A DNA stretch of 64,000 bases from JADJVL01 sp046331545 (GCA_046331545.1 JAXLQR010000002.1:372001-436000), one strand, 5' to 3'; numbered from the stretch's first letter, positions 15,229 through 24,731 are shown. The notes: generated from the sequence alone by a model not told the origin. Made by a program: numbers and translations.

Positions 15229-16566
15229 ATGGCCCACGGCAGCATCCTCGTGGTGGAGGGCGGGCCGGACGTGCCGTGGACCACCCTGGTGCGCGCCATG
15301 GGGCACGAGGCGCACAGCACCTCGAGGGTCCTCGAGGCCGAGCGGATCCTCGCGGTGGAGCGCCCCCACCTGGTGCTGCTGGACCGGGACCTCCCCGAGG
15401 GCTCCGCCCTCGAGCTCCTGCGGAGGCTCCGGGACCTGGACGCCTCCACGCCGGTGGTGCTCCTCCTCGAGCCGGGATGCATCGAGGAGGCGGCCGAGGG
15501 CGCCCGGCTCGGCGCGGACAAGTTCCTCGTGAAGCCCGTGGACCCCGACGTGCTGCGGGTCCTGCTCGGCCGCCTCTCGGAACAGGAGCGGGGACGCCGG
15601 GCCGGGGGCGCCGCCGCGGAGCCCGTCCCCATCAGCCCCTTCTTCGGCTCCAGCCCCCTCATGGCCCGCCTCGAGCAGCAGGTGCGCCGGCTCCTGCCCC
15701 TGGACCGGCCCATCCTGATCCAGGGCGAGACGGGCACCGGGAAGAGCCTCCTCGCCCGCTGGATCCACGGCCACAGCCCCCGCAAGGCGCGCCCGGTGAT
15801 GGAGCTGAACTGCGCGGGCCTCTCGAGGGAGCTGCTGGAGAGCGACCTGTTTGGGCACGAGAAGGGCTCCTTCACCGGGGCCGCGACCGCCAAGCCCGGG
15901 CTCCTGGAAGTCGCCGACCGGGGCACGGTCTTCCTCGACGAGATCGGCGACATGGACCTCAGCGTGCAGCCCAAGATCCTCAAGGCGGTGGAGGAGCGCC
16001 GCTTCCGCAGGGTCGGCGGCACCGAGGACCGGAACCTCGACGTCCGGCTCATCGGCGCCAGCCACAAGGACCTCGCCCAGCTCGTCGCCGAAGGCAAGTT
16101 CCGGGCGGACCTGTTCTACCGCATCGGCGGCCTCCCGGTGCTCATCCCGCCCCTCCGCGAGCGGCCGGAGGACATCGGCCCCTTCGCCCGCTACTTCCTG
16201 GCCCGGGCGGCCCGGGAATTCGCCTGCCCCGGCCTCGACCTCAGCCCGGCGGCGGTGCGGGTCCTGGAGTCCCGGGCCTGGCCCGGTAACCTCCGCGAGC
16301 TGAAGAACGCCGTCGAGCGGGCCATCGTCTACCGGGGCGGCCCGATCCTGGAGCCCGCGGACTTCGCGCTCGTGGCGGAGCCCGGTCCCGCGCCCCGGGA
16401 CGCCCGGCTGGGCATGAGCCTCGCCGAGGTGGAGGAGGAGCACATCCAGGCGGTCCTGGAGAGCTGCGGCGGCAGGGTCGAGGAGGCCGCGCGACGGCTG
16501 GGCATCTCGAGAAGCTCCCTCTACCAGCGCCTGCGCCGGCAGAACGTCGGACCGGACCCCGCCTGA
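15229..16566 (+). CDS. Sigma-54-dependent response regulator (NtrC family)
   Basis: The 445-residue protein has a receiver (1-125, phosphoacceptor Asp52 in LLDRDLPEG), a AAA+ sigma-54 interaction module (about 136-370) and a Fis-type helix-turn-helix (about 414-438, EAARRLGISRSSLYQRLRR). The AAA+ part is complete: Walker A GETGTGKS (166-173), the sigma-54 contact loop GSFTGA (about 213-218), Walker B TVFLDEIGD (about 233-241) and arginine-finger region FRADLFYRIGG. GGAGGT lies just before the ATG at 15229. A consensus sigma-54 promoter begins 92 bases after its stop, so the three-gene c-di-GMP operon downstream is its obvious target. Its kinase is not defined; the NMT1/PAS hybrid kinase at the end of the same operon is a candidate. 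Confidence 0.93.
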   Translation: MAHGSILVVEGGPDVPWTTLVRAMGHEAHSTSRVLEAERILAVERPHLVLLDRDLPEGSALELLRRLRDLDASTPVVLLLEPGCIEEAAEGARLGADKFLVKPVDPDVLRVLLGRLSEQERGRRAGGAAAEPVPISPFFGSSPLMARLEQQVRRLLPLDRPILIQGETGTGKSLLARWIHGHSPRKARPVMELNCAGLSRELLESDLFGHEKGSFTGAATAKPGLLEVADRGTVFLDEIGDMDLSVQPKILKAVEERRFRRVGGTEDRNLDVRLIGASHKDLAQLVAEGKFRADLFYRIGGLPVLIPPLRERPEDIGPFARYFLARAAREFACPGLDLSPAAVRVLESRAWPGNLRELKNAVERAIVYRGGPILEPADFALVAEPGPAPRDARLGMSLAEVEEEHIQAVLESCGGRVEEAARRLGISRSSLYQRLRRQNVGPDPA

Positions 16567-16571
16567 ACCGT

Positions 16572-16601
16572 CCATTTTCTGGAACCGATTCCAGAAGATG
16601 G
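16572..16601. promoter_or_regulatory. Inverted repeat, candidate activator-binding site
   Basis: Thirteen-base arms (16572-16584 and 16589-16601) with one mismatch enclose CCGA; the core is TTCTGGAAccgaTTCCAGAA. It begins 5 bases after the stop codon of the sigma-54 activator and lies 57 bases before the -24 element of the following promoter. Symmetric sites in this position are typical of enhancer binding by Fis-HTH activators. It could also act as a terminator hairpin, though no T run follows. Confidence 0.5.
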
Positions 16602-16657
16602 AGGCCGGGGCCGGGGCGGAAGGCCCCGGGGCCCGCGCGGCGCGGGTCTCCAGGCCC

Positions 16658-16673
16658 TGGCACATGGATTGCT
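16658..16673 (+). promoter_or_regulatory. Sigma-54 (-24/-12) promoter
   Basis: TGGCAC, five bases, then TTGCT matches the sigma-54 consensus at every conserved base, with the GG and GC dinucleotides at the required spacing. Transcription would start near 16685, leaving about 90 bases of leader before the ATG at 16775. The gene immediately upstream encodes a complete sigma-54 activator, which strengthens the call. Confidence 0.85.
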
Positions 16674-16774
16674 GTCAGGTCCTCACCCGGACCAGGACCC
16701 TCCCGGACCCGAGCCCCGCCGTGCGGGGCCTCGTGGAGGGCGGCCCCAGGCCCGCCCGCGTCGAAAGGACCGCC

Positions 16775-18052
16775 ATGAACTTCAAGGACCGCAGCCTCAT
16801 CGTCGTCGAGGACCATCCCTTCCAGCGGCGGATGACCCTCCGCCAGCTCGGGCAGCTGGGCGTCGAGGACCTCCTCGAAGCCTCCCACGGGCGCGAGGCC
16901 CTCAACCTGCTCATGGCGCGGCACGCCCCCGTGGACGTGATCCTGTGCGACCTGGACATGCCCGAGATGGACGGCGTGGAGTTCATCAGCCACGTGGCCA
17001 CCAACCGGCTCGCCCGGGCCCTGCTGGTGGTCAGCGCCATGGACTCGGCCATCCTCCACACCGTGGAGACCATGGCCCGCGCCTACGGCATCCAGGTCCT
17101 GGAGAGCATCCCCAAACCGCTCACCGCGAAGCTCCTCGCCGACCGGCTCGAGCGCCTCGAGGAGGCCGGGCAGGCCTCGGCCCCCGCGGAGGCCGCGGGG
17201 GAACCCGGCGCGGACGAGCTGCGGCGGGGCCTGGAGAGCCGGGAGTTCCTCACCTTCTTCCAGCCGAAGGTGGACCTGGCCACCGGCCAGCCCACCGGCG
17301 TCGAGACGCTGGTGCGGTGGTACCGGCCGGGGCAGGGCGTCCTCTGCCCCGGGGCCTTCATCTCCCGGCTCGAGGCCGAGGGGCTGATGGACCGCCTCAC
17401 CGAGCACCTGCTCCGCCAGTCCTGCCTCTACCTCCACGCCTGGGAGGACCGGGGCCGCACCCTGGAGGCGTCGGTGAACATCAGCATGACCTCCCTGCGG
17501 GACATCGCCTTCGCCGACCGGCTCCAGCAGGTGGTGCTGGACGAGGGCTGCGACCCGCGCAGGATCACCCTCGAGGTCACCGAATCGGAGGTCATGACCG
17601 AGCTGGCCACGGTGCTGAACGTCCTCGCGAGGCTGCGCCTGAAGGGGTTCAAGCTCTCCATCGACGACTTCGGCACCGGCTACTCCACCCTCAAGCAGCT
17701 CAACAGCCTGCCCTTCACCGAACTCAAGCTGGACCAGGCCTTCATCCAGGCCGCGCCCCAGGACCCGCGGAGCCGGGCCATCGTCGAGGCCAGCCTCGAA
17801 CTGGCCGCGAAGCTGGGCCTGAAGACGGTGGCGGAGGGCGTCGAGACCCGCCAGCAGTGGGACTTCATCCACGCCAGCGGCTGCCAGGAGGCCCAGGGCT
17901 ACTTCATCAGCCGGCCCATGCCCGGCCACCAGCTTCCCGAGTGGCTGACCCTGTGGGAGGCGCCGGAGACCCGTCCCGCGGTGGGCCGGGCCACGGCCCA
18001 CGGGCGTCGCCCCGCCCTCGACCTGCCCGCCTTCGCGCGCGCAGGGGCCTGA
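16775..18052 (+). CDS. Receiver-EAL c-di-GMP phosphodiesterase
   Basis: The 425-residue protein joins a receiver (1-125, phosphoacceptor Asp59 in LCDLDMPEMDG) to an EAL domain (about 150-405). The EAL motif is ETL (GVETLVRW), keeping the metal-binding Glu. Other catalytic positions are present: Asn in ASVNIS, Glu in LEVTESEV, the IDDFGTGYS loop with both Asp, Lys in ELKLDQAF, Glu in VAEGVET and Gln in AQGYFISRP. It should therefore hydrolyse c-di-GMP to pGpG. The ATG at 16775 follows AAAGGA. It is the first gene behind the sigma-54 promoter, 18 bases before the GGDEF gene. It is paralogous to the degenerate protein at 13938. Confidence 0.92.
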   Translation: MNFKDRSLIVVEDHPFQRRMTLRQLGQLGVEDLLEASHGREALNLLMARHAPVDVILCDLDMPEMDGVEFISHVATNRLARALLVVSAMDSAILHTVETMARAYGIQVLESIPKPLTAKLLADRLERLEEAGQASAPAEAAGEPGADELRRGLESREFLTFFQPKVDLATGQPTGVETLVRWYRPGQGVLCPGAFISRLEAEGLMDRLTEHLLRQSCLYLHAWEDRGRTLEASVNISMTSLRDIAFADRLQQVVLDEGCDPRRITLEVTESEVMTELATVLNVLARLRLKGFKLSIDDFGTGYSTLKQLNSLPFTELKLDQAFIQAAPQDPRSRAIVEASLELAAKLGLKTVAEGVETRQQWDFIHASGCQEAQGYFISRPMPGHQLPEWLTLWEAPETRPAVGRATAHGRRPALDLPAFARAGA

Positions 18053-18070
18053 TCCGCTCCGGAGGCTCCC

Positions 18071-19696
18071 ATGCCCACCTCCACCCCTTCCCCCGTCTTC
18101 CCTTTCCTCTGCGCGGGAGGCCCTTCCGGCGGCAGCGAGGCGCTGTGGACCATGGTGTCCGCCTGGCTGGATCCCAACCTCGGCGAGCGCGCCTGCATGC
18201 GGCTGCTCAAGCAGTGGGCGGAAGGGCTGGCCGCCCCCCGCTCCTCGGTGGAGGAGCCGGCGCGGAGCCTGGCCCGGGACCTCGCGTCCCGGCTCCAGTC
18301 GCTCCTCGACCAGCCGGCGCGGCTCGCCCTGGCCAGCCACATGGACATCAGCGACCGCCTCCTGGCGCTGCGCTACGCCCTGCGGCCGGATTCCGGCGCC
18401 TCCGGCCCGGCCCTTCCGGAAGTGTGGATCCTCGGACCCCTCAAGGGCCTCGAGACCCTCGCGGACCAGATCCTGGCCTCGGGCTACCGGGTGGAGACCT
18501 TCGTCTCCCAGGCGGACTTCTTCCGGGCCCTCGCCCACCGGCGGCCGGACCTCCTCTGCATGGACCTCCGCCACGCCCTCGCCGGGCCGGACCGGGAGCC
18601 GCTGGCCTGCGAGATCCAGGAGGGCCGGGAACGCCCCATCCCCATCGCCTTCGTGTCCGAACGCCAGGACCTCGAGGCGCGGCTAGCCGCGCTGCGGGCG
18701 GGCGGCATCGCCTTCTTCCACAGCCCGCTCACCGCGCCGGCGGTGGCGGAGAAGCTGGACCACCTGGTCCACCGGTCGCGGCAGGAGCCCCTCCGGGTGC
18801 TCATCATCGACGACGACCGCCTCAGCGCCGCCTTCACCCGCCGCTGCCTCGAGGCCTCCGGCATGGAGGTCCAGGCGGTCCAGGATCCCCTCCAGTCCCT
18901 CGCCCCGCTCACGGAATTCAATCCGGACCTGCTGCTGGTGGACCTCTGCATGCCGGGCTGCAGCGGCGAGGAGCTCGCCGCGGCGATCCGCCAGGAGGAG
19001 GCCTTCGCGGGACTGCCCATCGTCTTCCTCAGCTCGGTGTGCGACCGGGAACAGCAGCTCGCCGCCCTCAGCCTGGGGGCCGAGGACTTCCTCACCAAGC
19101 CCGTCTCCCCCGCCCACCTGGTCTCCATCGTGTCCACCCGCGCCCAGCGCGGGCGGCAGCTCCGGTCCCTCATGGAGCGCGACCGGCTGACCGGCCTCCT
19201 GAACTACGGCTCGCTCATGGAGAACCTGCGGCGCGAGTTCGCCCGGTCCCGCCGCACGCGCTCCCCCCTGGCCTACGCTATGATCGACATCGATCACTTC
19301 AAGCAGGTGAACGATGCCCACGGCCATCCGGCGGGGGACAGCGTGCTGGTGAGCCTCGCGAGGCTGCTCCAGCGCCGGCTGCGGAGGACGGACATCCTCG
19401 GCCGCTACGGGGGCGAGGAGTTCGCCCTGGTGATGCCCGACACCGACCTGGAGCACGCCCGCGCGATCTGCGAGGAGCTCCGCCTCGCCTTCCAGGACCT
19501 GCGCCACGGGCCGGGAGGGAGCTACGGCCGGATCACCTTCAGTTGCGGCCTGGCGAGCTCCCAGGACTACAGCACCCCCTCCATCCTCGTCCGGGCCGCG
19601 GACGCGGCCCTGTACGAGGCCAAGTCGGCCGGTCGGGACCGCGTCGTCCTCCGGGGGTCCGCCGGCCAGCCTGAACTCCATGCCGACTCCGCCTGA
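18071..19696 (+). CDS. Tandem-receiver diguanylate cyclase
   Basis: The 541-residue protein resembles PleD-type cyclases. An N-terminal region of about 130 residues without a clear family is followed by a degenerate receiver (about 133-235), an intact receiver (about 241-360; IIDDD acidic pocket, phosphoacceptor in LLLVDLCMPGCSG) and a GGDEF domain (about 370-530). The active site reads GGEEF (about 447-451) and the inhibitory I-site RxxD is intact as RRTD five residues earlier, so product-inhibited c-di-GMP synthesis is expected. GGAGG precedes the ATG at 18071. It lies 18 bases after the EAL gene and overlaps the following kinase gene by 17 bases, so synthesis and breakdown of c-di-GMP are co-transcribed. 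Confidence 0.92.
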   Translation: MPTSTPSPVFPFLCAGGPSGGSEALWTMVSAWLDPNLGERACMRLLKQWAEGLAAPRSSVEEPARSLARDLASRLQSLLDQPARLALASHMDISDRLLALRYALRPDSGASGPALPEVWILGPLKGLETLADQILASGYRVETFVSQADFFRALAHRRPDLLCMDLRHALAGPDREPLACEIQEGRERPIPIAFVSERQDLEARLAALRAGGIAFFHSPLTAPAVAEKLDHLVHRSRQEPLRVLIIDDDRLSAAFTRRCLEASGMEVQAVQDPLQSLAPLTEFNPDLLLVDLCMPGCSGEELAAAIRQEEAFAGLPIVFLSSVCDREQQLAALSLGAEDFLTKPVSPAHLVSIVSTRAQRGRQLRSLMERDRLTGLLNYGSLMENLRREFARSRRTRSPLAYAMIDIDHFKQVNDAHGHPAGDSVLVSLARLLQRRLRRTDILGRYGGEEFALVMPDTDLEHARAICEELRLAFQDLRHGPGGSYGRITFSCGLASSQDYSTPSILVRAADAALYEAKSAGRDRVVLRGSAGQPELHADSA

Positions 19697-22600
19697 CCCT
19701 GCGCGACGGGGACGCCTGGACCTCGGCCTCCGGGCCCTGCGGCTCGCCGGGCTCCTGCTCGCGGCGGCCTGCTTCGCCCGGGCCGCCGCTCCGGAGCGCG
19801 TGGCGATCCAGCTGAAGTGGCGGCACCAGTTCCAGTTCGCGGGGTACTACGCCGCCGAGCGGATGGGCTACTTCCGGGACGAGGGCCTCGAGGTCGAACT
19901 GCGCGAGGGCGGCCGGGAGCACCCGCCCCTGCCTGAGGTCGCCGCCGGCAGGGCCGAGTACGGCGTCGGCGACGCGGCCCTCCTGGTGGCCCGGGCCCAG
20001 GGCACCCCGGTGGTGGTGGTGGCGGTCGTCTTCCAGCGTTCGCCCTACGTCCTGATGACGAGGCAGGGGGACGGCATCCGGAGCCCCAGGGACCTCGAGG
20101 GCCGCCGGGTGATGGCCGAGGACGAGCAGGGCTTCACCCAGATCAAGGCCATGCTCCTCCGGGGCGGGGCGGATCCCGACAAGGTCCACTTCCAGCGCCA
20201 CAGCTGGGACATCCGCGACCTGACACAGGGCCGGACGGACGCCATGTCCGGCTACGCCCCGGTGGAGCCCTTCCAGCTCGAGGCCCTCGGCACCCGGGTC
20301 TCCCTCCTCCGCCCCGTGGACTACGGCGTGGACTTCTACGGCGACTGCCTCTTCACCACCGACGCGGAGGACCGCAAGCACCCGGCGCGGGTGCGGGCGG
20401 TGCGGCGCGCCGTGCTCAAGGGCTGGACCTACGCCCTCGAGCACCCCGCCGAGGTCTGCGGATGGATCCAGGGGATGCCGGGGGTGCGTGAGCGCGGCGT
20501 CGGGGCCCAGAACCTGGCCTTCGAGGCCGCCGGCACCCGGGAGCTGATCCAGGCCAGCGTGGTGCCCCTGGGGGAGAGCGCGCTGGACCGCTGGCAGCAC
20601 ACCCTCGAGGCCTACCAGCAGGTGGGCATCCTGCCGCCCGAGGCCAAGGTCGGGGACCTGCTCTTCGAGCCCCACCGGCACCTCGCGCAGTCCACCCTGA
20701 GGGCCCTCCTCCTCCTCGGGGCCGCCCTGGGAGGGCTCGCCGCCCTGGCCGCCGCCTGGGCCTTCACCCTGCGCCGGGAGGTGCGCCGCCGGGTGGCGGC
20801 CCACGAGGAGGCGGAGGGCCGCTTCGGCAGCCTGGTGGAATCGGCGCCGGACGGCATCTTCATCGAGCAGGACGGGCGCTTCGTCTATCTCAACCCCTCC
20901 GCGGCGGCCCTCTTCGGCCTGCCGGACGCGGACTCCTCCCTCGACGCCCCGGTCTCGGAGTCGGTCCTCGAGCGCGACCGCGCCCTGCTCGAGCACCAGG
21001 TCCAGCGCACCGTCGCGGCGGGCCTCCCCGCCCGGCCCACGGAGCTCGCCCTCCTCCGTCCGGACGGGACCCGGCTGGAGGTCGAGGCCATCCTGTCGCC
21101 CACGGTCTGGAAGGGGCGCCCCGCGACCCAGGCCATCCTGCGGGACCTCACCCAGCGGCGGGCGGCGGAGCGCGAGCGGAGCCTGCTGGAGAGCCGTTTC
21201 CAGGACCTCTTCAGCACCATCCAGGAGGCCTTCTTCCTGGCCGAGGTGCTCCCCGGTCCCGACGGGCAGCCCGAGGACTGGCGCTTCATGGAAGTGAACC
21301 CCGCCTACTGCCGGATCATGGGGACGACCCGGGAGCTCACCGTCGGGCACACGGCGCGGGAGCTCTTCCCCGGGCTGGAGCCCGAGTGGTTCGAGGCGAT
21401 CTTCCGGACCTCCGAGACCGGCCGGCCGGGCCACCGGGTGGGCTTCGTGGAGGGCACCGGACGCTGGTACGAGAGCCACTACAACTCCACCCGGAAAGGG
21501 CAGGTGGCCTGCCTCTTCCAGGACGTGACCGAGCGTGTCGAAGCCGAACGGGCCCTGGCCGACAGCGAGGACAAGTACCGCCACCTGGTGGAGGACTCCC
21601 CGGACTGCATCTTCATCTCCAGCGGCGGACTGATCCGCTTCGTCAACGCCTCCGGCCTGCGGCTCTTCGAGGCCCTGGAGCCCGGGGAACTGCTGGGCCG
21701 GCCCATGATGGACCTCGTCCATCCCGAGGACCTGCCCGTGATGCAGCGGCGGGTGGAGCACTTCCACCGCACGGGGGAGTCCCTGCCCCCGCAGGAGCTG
21801 CGGGTCCTCGGCCTCAGGGGGGGCGTGACGCCCGTGGAGGTGAGCACCAGCCCCATCGCTTTCGAGGGCCGGCCCGCCGCGAGGGTCTTCATGCGCGACA
21901 TCTCCCGGCGCCTCGCCGCCGAAGCCCGGGAGCGGGAGGCCCAGGCGCTGATCCGCGCGGTCTTCCTGGAAAGCCCCCTGGGCATGCTGGTGACCCGGGC
22001 CAGCGACCTCCGGATCCAGGACGCCAACCCGGCCTTCCACCGCCTCTTCGGCTACGCGCGGAGCGAGGTGCTCGGCCACCCCACTTCCGACTTCAACCTG
22101 TGGGTGGATCCCGAGGCCCGGATCCGGCACCTGGAAACCGTGGCGCGGGAGGGCCAGGACGAGACGGACGCGACCCTGCACCGCAAGGACGGGCGCCTGG
22201 GGCACTTCCACATCAGCGGCATCCGGATCGAGCAGGAGGGCGAGGCCTACCTCCTGGGCATCTTCGCCGACGTCACCGAGCGCGTGGAGACCCTCCAGGA
22301 GGTGCAGGCGGCGCGGCGCTACGCCCAGGCCACCCTGGACGCCCAGGACTCCCACATCTGCGTGCTGGACGAGGGCGGCACCATCCTCTCCGTGAACGAG
22401 GCCTGGACCCGCTTCGGCGTGGCCAACGGCGGCGACCCGGCTCGGCTGGGCCCCGGCATGAACTACTTCGACGCCTGCCGCCGGGAGGGCGCCGCGGGCA
22501 CCGAGGGCCCCGCCTTCGCCGAAGGGCTCCGGCGCGTCCTCGAGGGATCCCTCGAGACCTTCGTCCAGGAATACCCCTGCCCCTCCCCGGCGGAGGAGCG

Positions 22601-24695
22601 CTGGTTCCTGGCGCGGATCACCCGCTTCCCCCTGGGCGGCGCGGCCCGGGCGGTCATCTCCCACCACGACATCACGCCCCTCAAGGAGGCCGAGGAGGCC
22701 CTGCGCCGGGAGTCGGAGACCTTTTCCCTCGTCTTCCAGGCCACCCAGGACGCCCTCTGGTCCTGGGACCTCGCCCAGGGCACGCTGCAGTGGGGCCGCG
22801 GCCTCGAGGCCTGCTTCGGGCACGCCCTCGACCAGGTCCCGCCGACCATGGATTGGTGGTTCGCGACCATCCACCCGGAGGATCGGCCGCGGGTGCGGCA
22901 GACGCTCGAGGCCGCCCTCGCGGGAGGGGCCGAAACCTGGTCCGACGAGTACCGGTTCGGCCGGGCCGACGGGACCTGGGCCCAGGTGCTGGACCGGGGC
23001 TCCATCCAGCGCGGCCTGGACGGCAGGCCGGTGCGCATGGTGGGCGCCCTCGTGGACCTCACCGAGCGCCGTCTCGCCGAGGAGGCCCAGGCCGCCAACC
23101 GGGCCAAGTCGGACTTCCTCGCCACCATGACCCACGAGCTGCGCACCCCGCTCATCGGCATGCTGGGCCTGGTGGAGATGCTGGCCCAGACCCGCCTGGA
23201 CCCCCAGCAGCGGAAGGACCTGGACACCCTGCACGCCTCGGCCCGCAGCCTCCTCGAGCTCATCGGGGGCATCCTCGACTTCTCCAAGATCGACGCGGGG
23301 CAGCTCGAACTGGAACTGCAGCCGGTCTCCCTCCGGAGCCTGGCCGAGGGGGAGCAGGCGCGCTTCGCGGGCGCCGCGGCCGGGAAGGGCCTGCGCCTCG
23401 ATCTGGAGCTCGACCCGGCCCTCGCCCAGGCCCACCTGGCGGATCCGCTCCGGCTCCGCCAGATCCTCGCCAACCTCCTGGCCAACGCCATCAAGTTCAC
23501 CCTGAAGGGCTCCGTCACCCTCGCGCTCCGGGTGGAGGCCGAGGCCGAAGGCGCCCAGTCCCTGGCCCTGAGCGTGCAGGACACGGGCATCGGGATCTCC
23601 CCCGAGAACCAGGCCCGGCTCTTCCAGCCCTTCGTCCAGGCGGATTCCAGCACCACCCGCCGCTTCGGCGGCACGGGGCTCGGGCTCGTGATCTGCCGGC
23701 GGCTCGGGGAGTTGATGGGCGGCAGCGTCGAGCTGCGGAGCGAGGCGGGCGTCGGGACGACGGTCACCCTCCGGGCCACTTTCCCCAAGACCGCCGCTCC
23801 GTCCCCCGCGCCGGAGACCGGCCGTCCCTGGGTGCGCAAGGAGCCGCCCAGCCGGGAGGTGGCCGAGGCCTCCGGCCGCCTCGTCCTGCTGGTGGAGGAC
23901 CATCCCACCAACCGGCACGTCCTGGTGCGCCAGCTCTCCGCCGCGGGCCACTGCGCGGACGTGGCGGAGGACGGAGTCGCGGCCCTCGAGGCCATGGCGC
24001 GCCACCGCTACGGCGTGGTCCTCACCGACATCCACATGCCGCGGATGGACGGGTACGCGCTGGCCCGGGAGATCCGCCGCCGGGCGGCGGCCGCCGGCGA
24101 AGCGCCCCCGCCGGTCCTGGCCCTCACGGCGAACGCCGTCCCGGGCGAGCTGGAGCGCTGCCTCGAGGCCGGGATGTCGGACTGCATCCTCAAGCCCGTC
24201 ACCATCCCCGCCCTCGACGCGAAGGTCCGCCAGTGGCTGGAGGCCCGGGAGCCGGCGCCCGGCGTCGGGCCGGCCGGCGAACCGGACGCCCGGGCCTCGG
24301 CGGACGTCGAGTTCCCCATCACCTTCGTGGGGGAGCCTGAAGGCTCCGGCGGCGCGGCCGTGGACCCCGCCGTGCTGCTCGAGCTGACCGGAGGCGACGC
24401 GGAAGAGGCCCGCACGGTCCTGGCGGAATTCATCGAGGCGACCCTGGATGACGTGGCCCTGCTCCGGACGGAGCGCGAGGCCGGCCGCACCCAGGAGATG
24501 GCCCGCCAGGCCCACCGCATCAAGGGATCCAGCCTCACCGTCGGCGCCGCCGGCCTCGCCCGCCTCGCCAAGTCCCTGGAGCAGTCCGCCGGCCTCGACG
24601 CGCCGGAGACCGACGCCCTCCTCGACGAGCTGGCCCGCTCCGTCGAGGCCCTCGCCCGCGCCACCGGCCTCCCCGTCCCCTCCCGCCGGGCCTGA
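19680..24695 (+). CDS. NMT1-type sensor, six-PAS hybrid histidine kinase with receiver and HPt
   Basis: This 1671-residue protein has a membrane anchor or signal (about 20-37), a periplasmic NMT1/THI5-like solute-binding domain (about 40-300; KWRHQFQFAGYYAAERMGYF), a second membrane helix (about 338-366) and six PAS modules starting near 381, 504, 632, 760, 880 and 1014. A HisKA domain (phosphorylated His1152 in THELRTPL), an ATPase domain (NLLANAIKF, DTGIGI, GGTGLGLV), a receiver (Asp1450 in LTDIHMPRMDG) and an HPt domain (His1612 in AHRIKGSS) follow. All phosphorelay residues are present. The NMT1 part suggests sensing of a small organic solute; the ligand is unknown. It is the last gene of the sigma-54 operon and may phosphorylate the receivers encoded upstream. 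Confidence 0.92.
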   Translation: MPTPPDPARRGRLDLGLRALRLAGLLLAAACFARAAAPERVAIQLKWRHQFQFAGYYAAERMGYFRDEGLEVELREGGREHPPLPEVAAGRAEYGVGDAALLVARAQGTPVVVVAVVFQRSPYVLMTRQGDGIRSPRDLEGRRVMAEDEQGFTQIKAMLLRGGADPDKVHFQRHSWDIRDLTQGRTDAMSGYAPVEPFQLEALGTRVSLLRPVDYGVDFYGDCLFTTDAEDRKHPARVRAVRRAVLKGWTYALEHPAEVCGWIQGMPGVRERGVGAQNLAFEAAGTRELIQASVVPLGESALDRWQHTLEAYQQVGILPPEAKVGDLLFEPHRHLAQSTLRALLLLGAALGGLAALAAAWAFTLRREVRRRVAAHEEAEGRFGSLVESAPDGIFIEQDGRFVYLNPSAAALFGLPDADSSLDAPVSESVLERDRALLEHQVQRTVAAGLPARPTELALLRPDGTRLEVEAILSPTVWKGRPATQAILRDLTQRRAAERERSLLESRFQDLFSTIQEAFFLAEVLPGPDGQPEDWRFMEVNPAYCRIMGTTRELTVGHTARELFPGLEPEWFEAIFRTSETGRPGHRVGFVEGTGRWYESHYNSTRKGQVACLFQDVTERVEAERALADSEDKYRHLVEDSPDCIFISSGGLIRFVNASGLRLFEALEPGELLGRPMMDLVHPEDLPVMQRRVEHFHRTGESLPPQELRVLGLRGGVTPVEVSTSPIAFEGRPAARVFMRDISRRLAAEAREREAQALIRAVFLESPLGMLVTRASDLRIQDANPAFHRLFGYARSEVLGHPTSDFNLWVDPEARIRHLETVAREGQDETDATLHRKDGRLGHFHISGIRIEQEGEAYLLGIFADVTERVETLQEVQAARRYAQATLDAQDSHICVLDEGGTILSVNEAWTRFGVANGGDPARLGPGMNYFDACRREGAAGTEGPAFAEGLRRVLEGSLETFVQEYPCPSPAEERWFLARITRFPLGGAARAVISHHDITPLKEAEEALRRESETFSLVFQATQDALWSWDLAQGTLQWGRGLEACFGHALDQVPPTMDWWFATIHPEDRPRVRQTLEAALAGGAETWSDEYRFGRADGTWAQVLDRGSIQRGLDGRPVRMVGALVDLTERRLAEEAQAANRAKSDFLATMTHELRTPLIGMLGLVEMLAQTRLDPQQRKDLDTLHASARSLLELIGGILDFSKIDAGQLELELQPVSLRSLAEGEQARFAGAAAGKGLRLDLELDPALAQAHLADPLRLRQILANLLANAIKFTLKGSVTLALRVEAEAEGAQSLALSVQDTGIGISPENQARLFQPFVQADSSTTRRFGGTGLGLVICRRLGELMGGSVELRSEAGVGTTVTLRATFPKTAAPSPAPETGRPWVRKEPPSREVAEASGRLVLLVEDHPTNRHVLVRQLSAAGHCADVAEDGVAALEAMARHRYGVVLTDIHMPRMDGYALAREIRRRAAAAGEAPPPVLALTANAVPGELERCLEAGMSDCILKPVTIPALDAKVRQWLEAREPAPGVGPAGEPDARASADVEFPITFVGEPEGSGGAAVDPAVLLELTGGDAEEARTVLAEFIEATLDDVALLRTEREAGRTQEMARQAHRIKGSSLTVGAAGLARLAKSLEQSAGLDAPETDALLDELARSVEALARATGLPVPSRRA

Positions 24696-24712
24696 GCCGG
24701 GGTCGAAGGTGC

Positions 24713-24731
24713 GCCGGCCCGCGGGGCCGGC
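24713..24731 (+). terminator. Possible terminator hairpin after the c-di-GMP operon
   Basis: GCCGGCCC-GCG-GGGCCGGC, an eight-pair GC stem with a three-base loop, sits 18 bases after the kinase stop and is followed by TTCCACTTC. It is positioned as a terminator of the operon, although the T run is weak. Confidence 0.45.
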
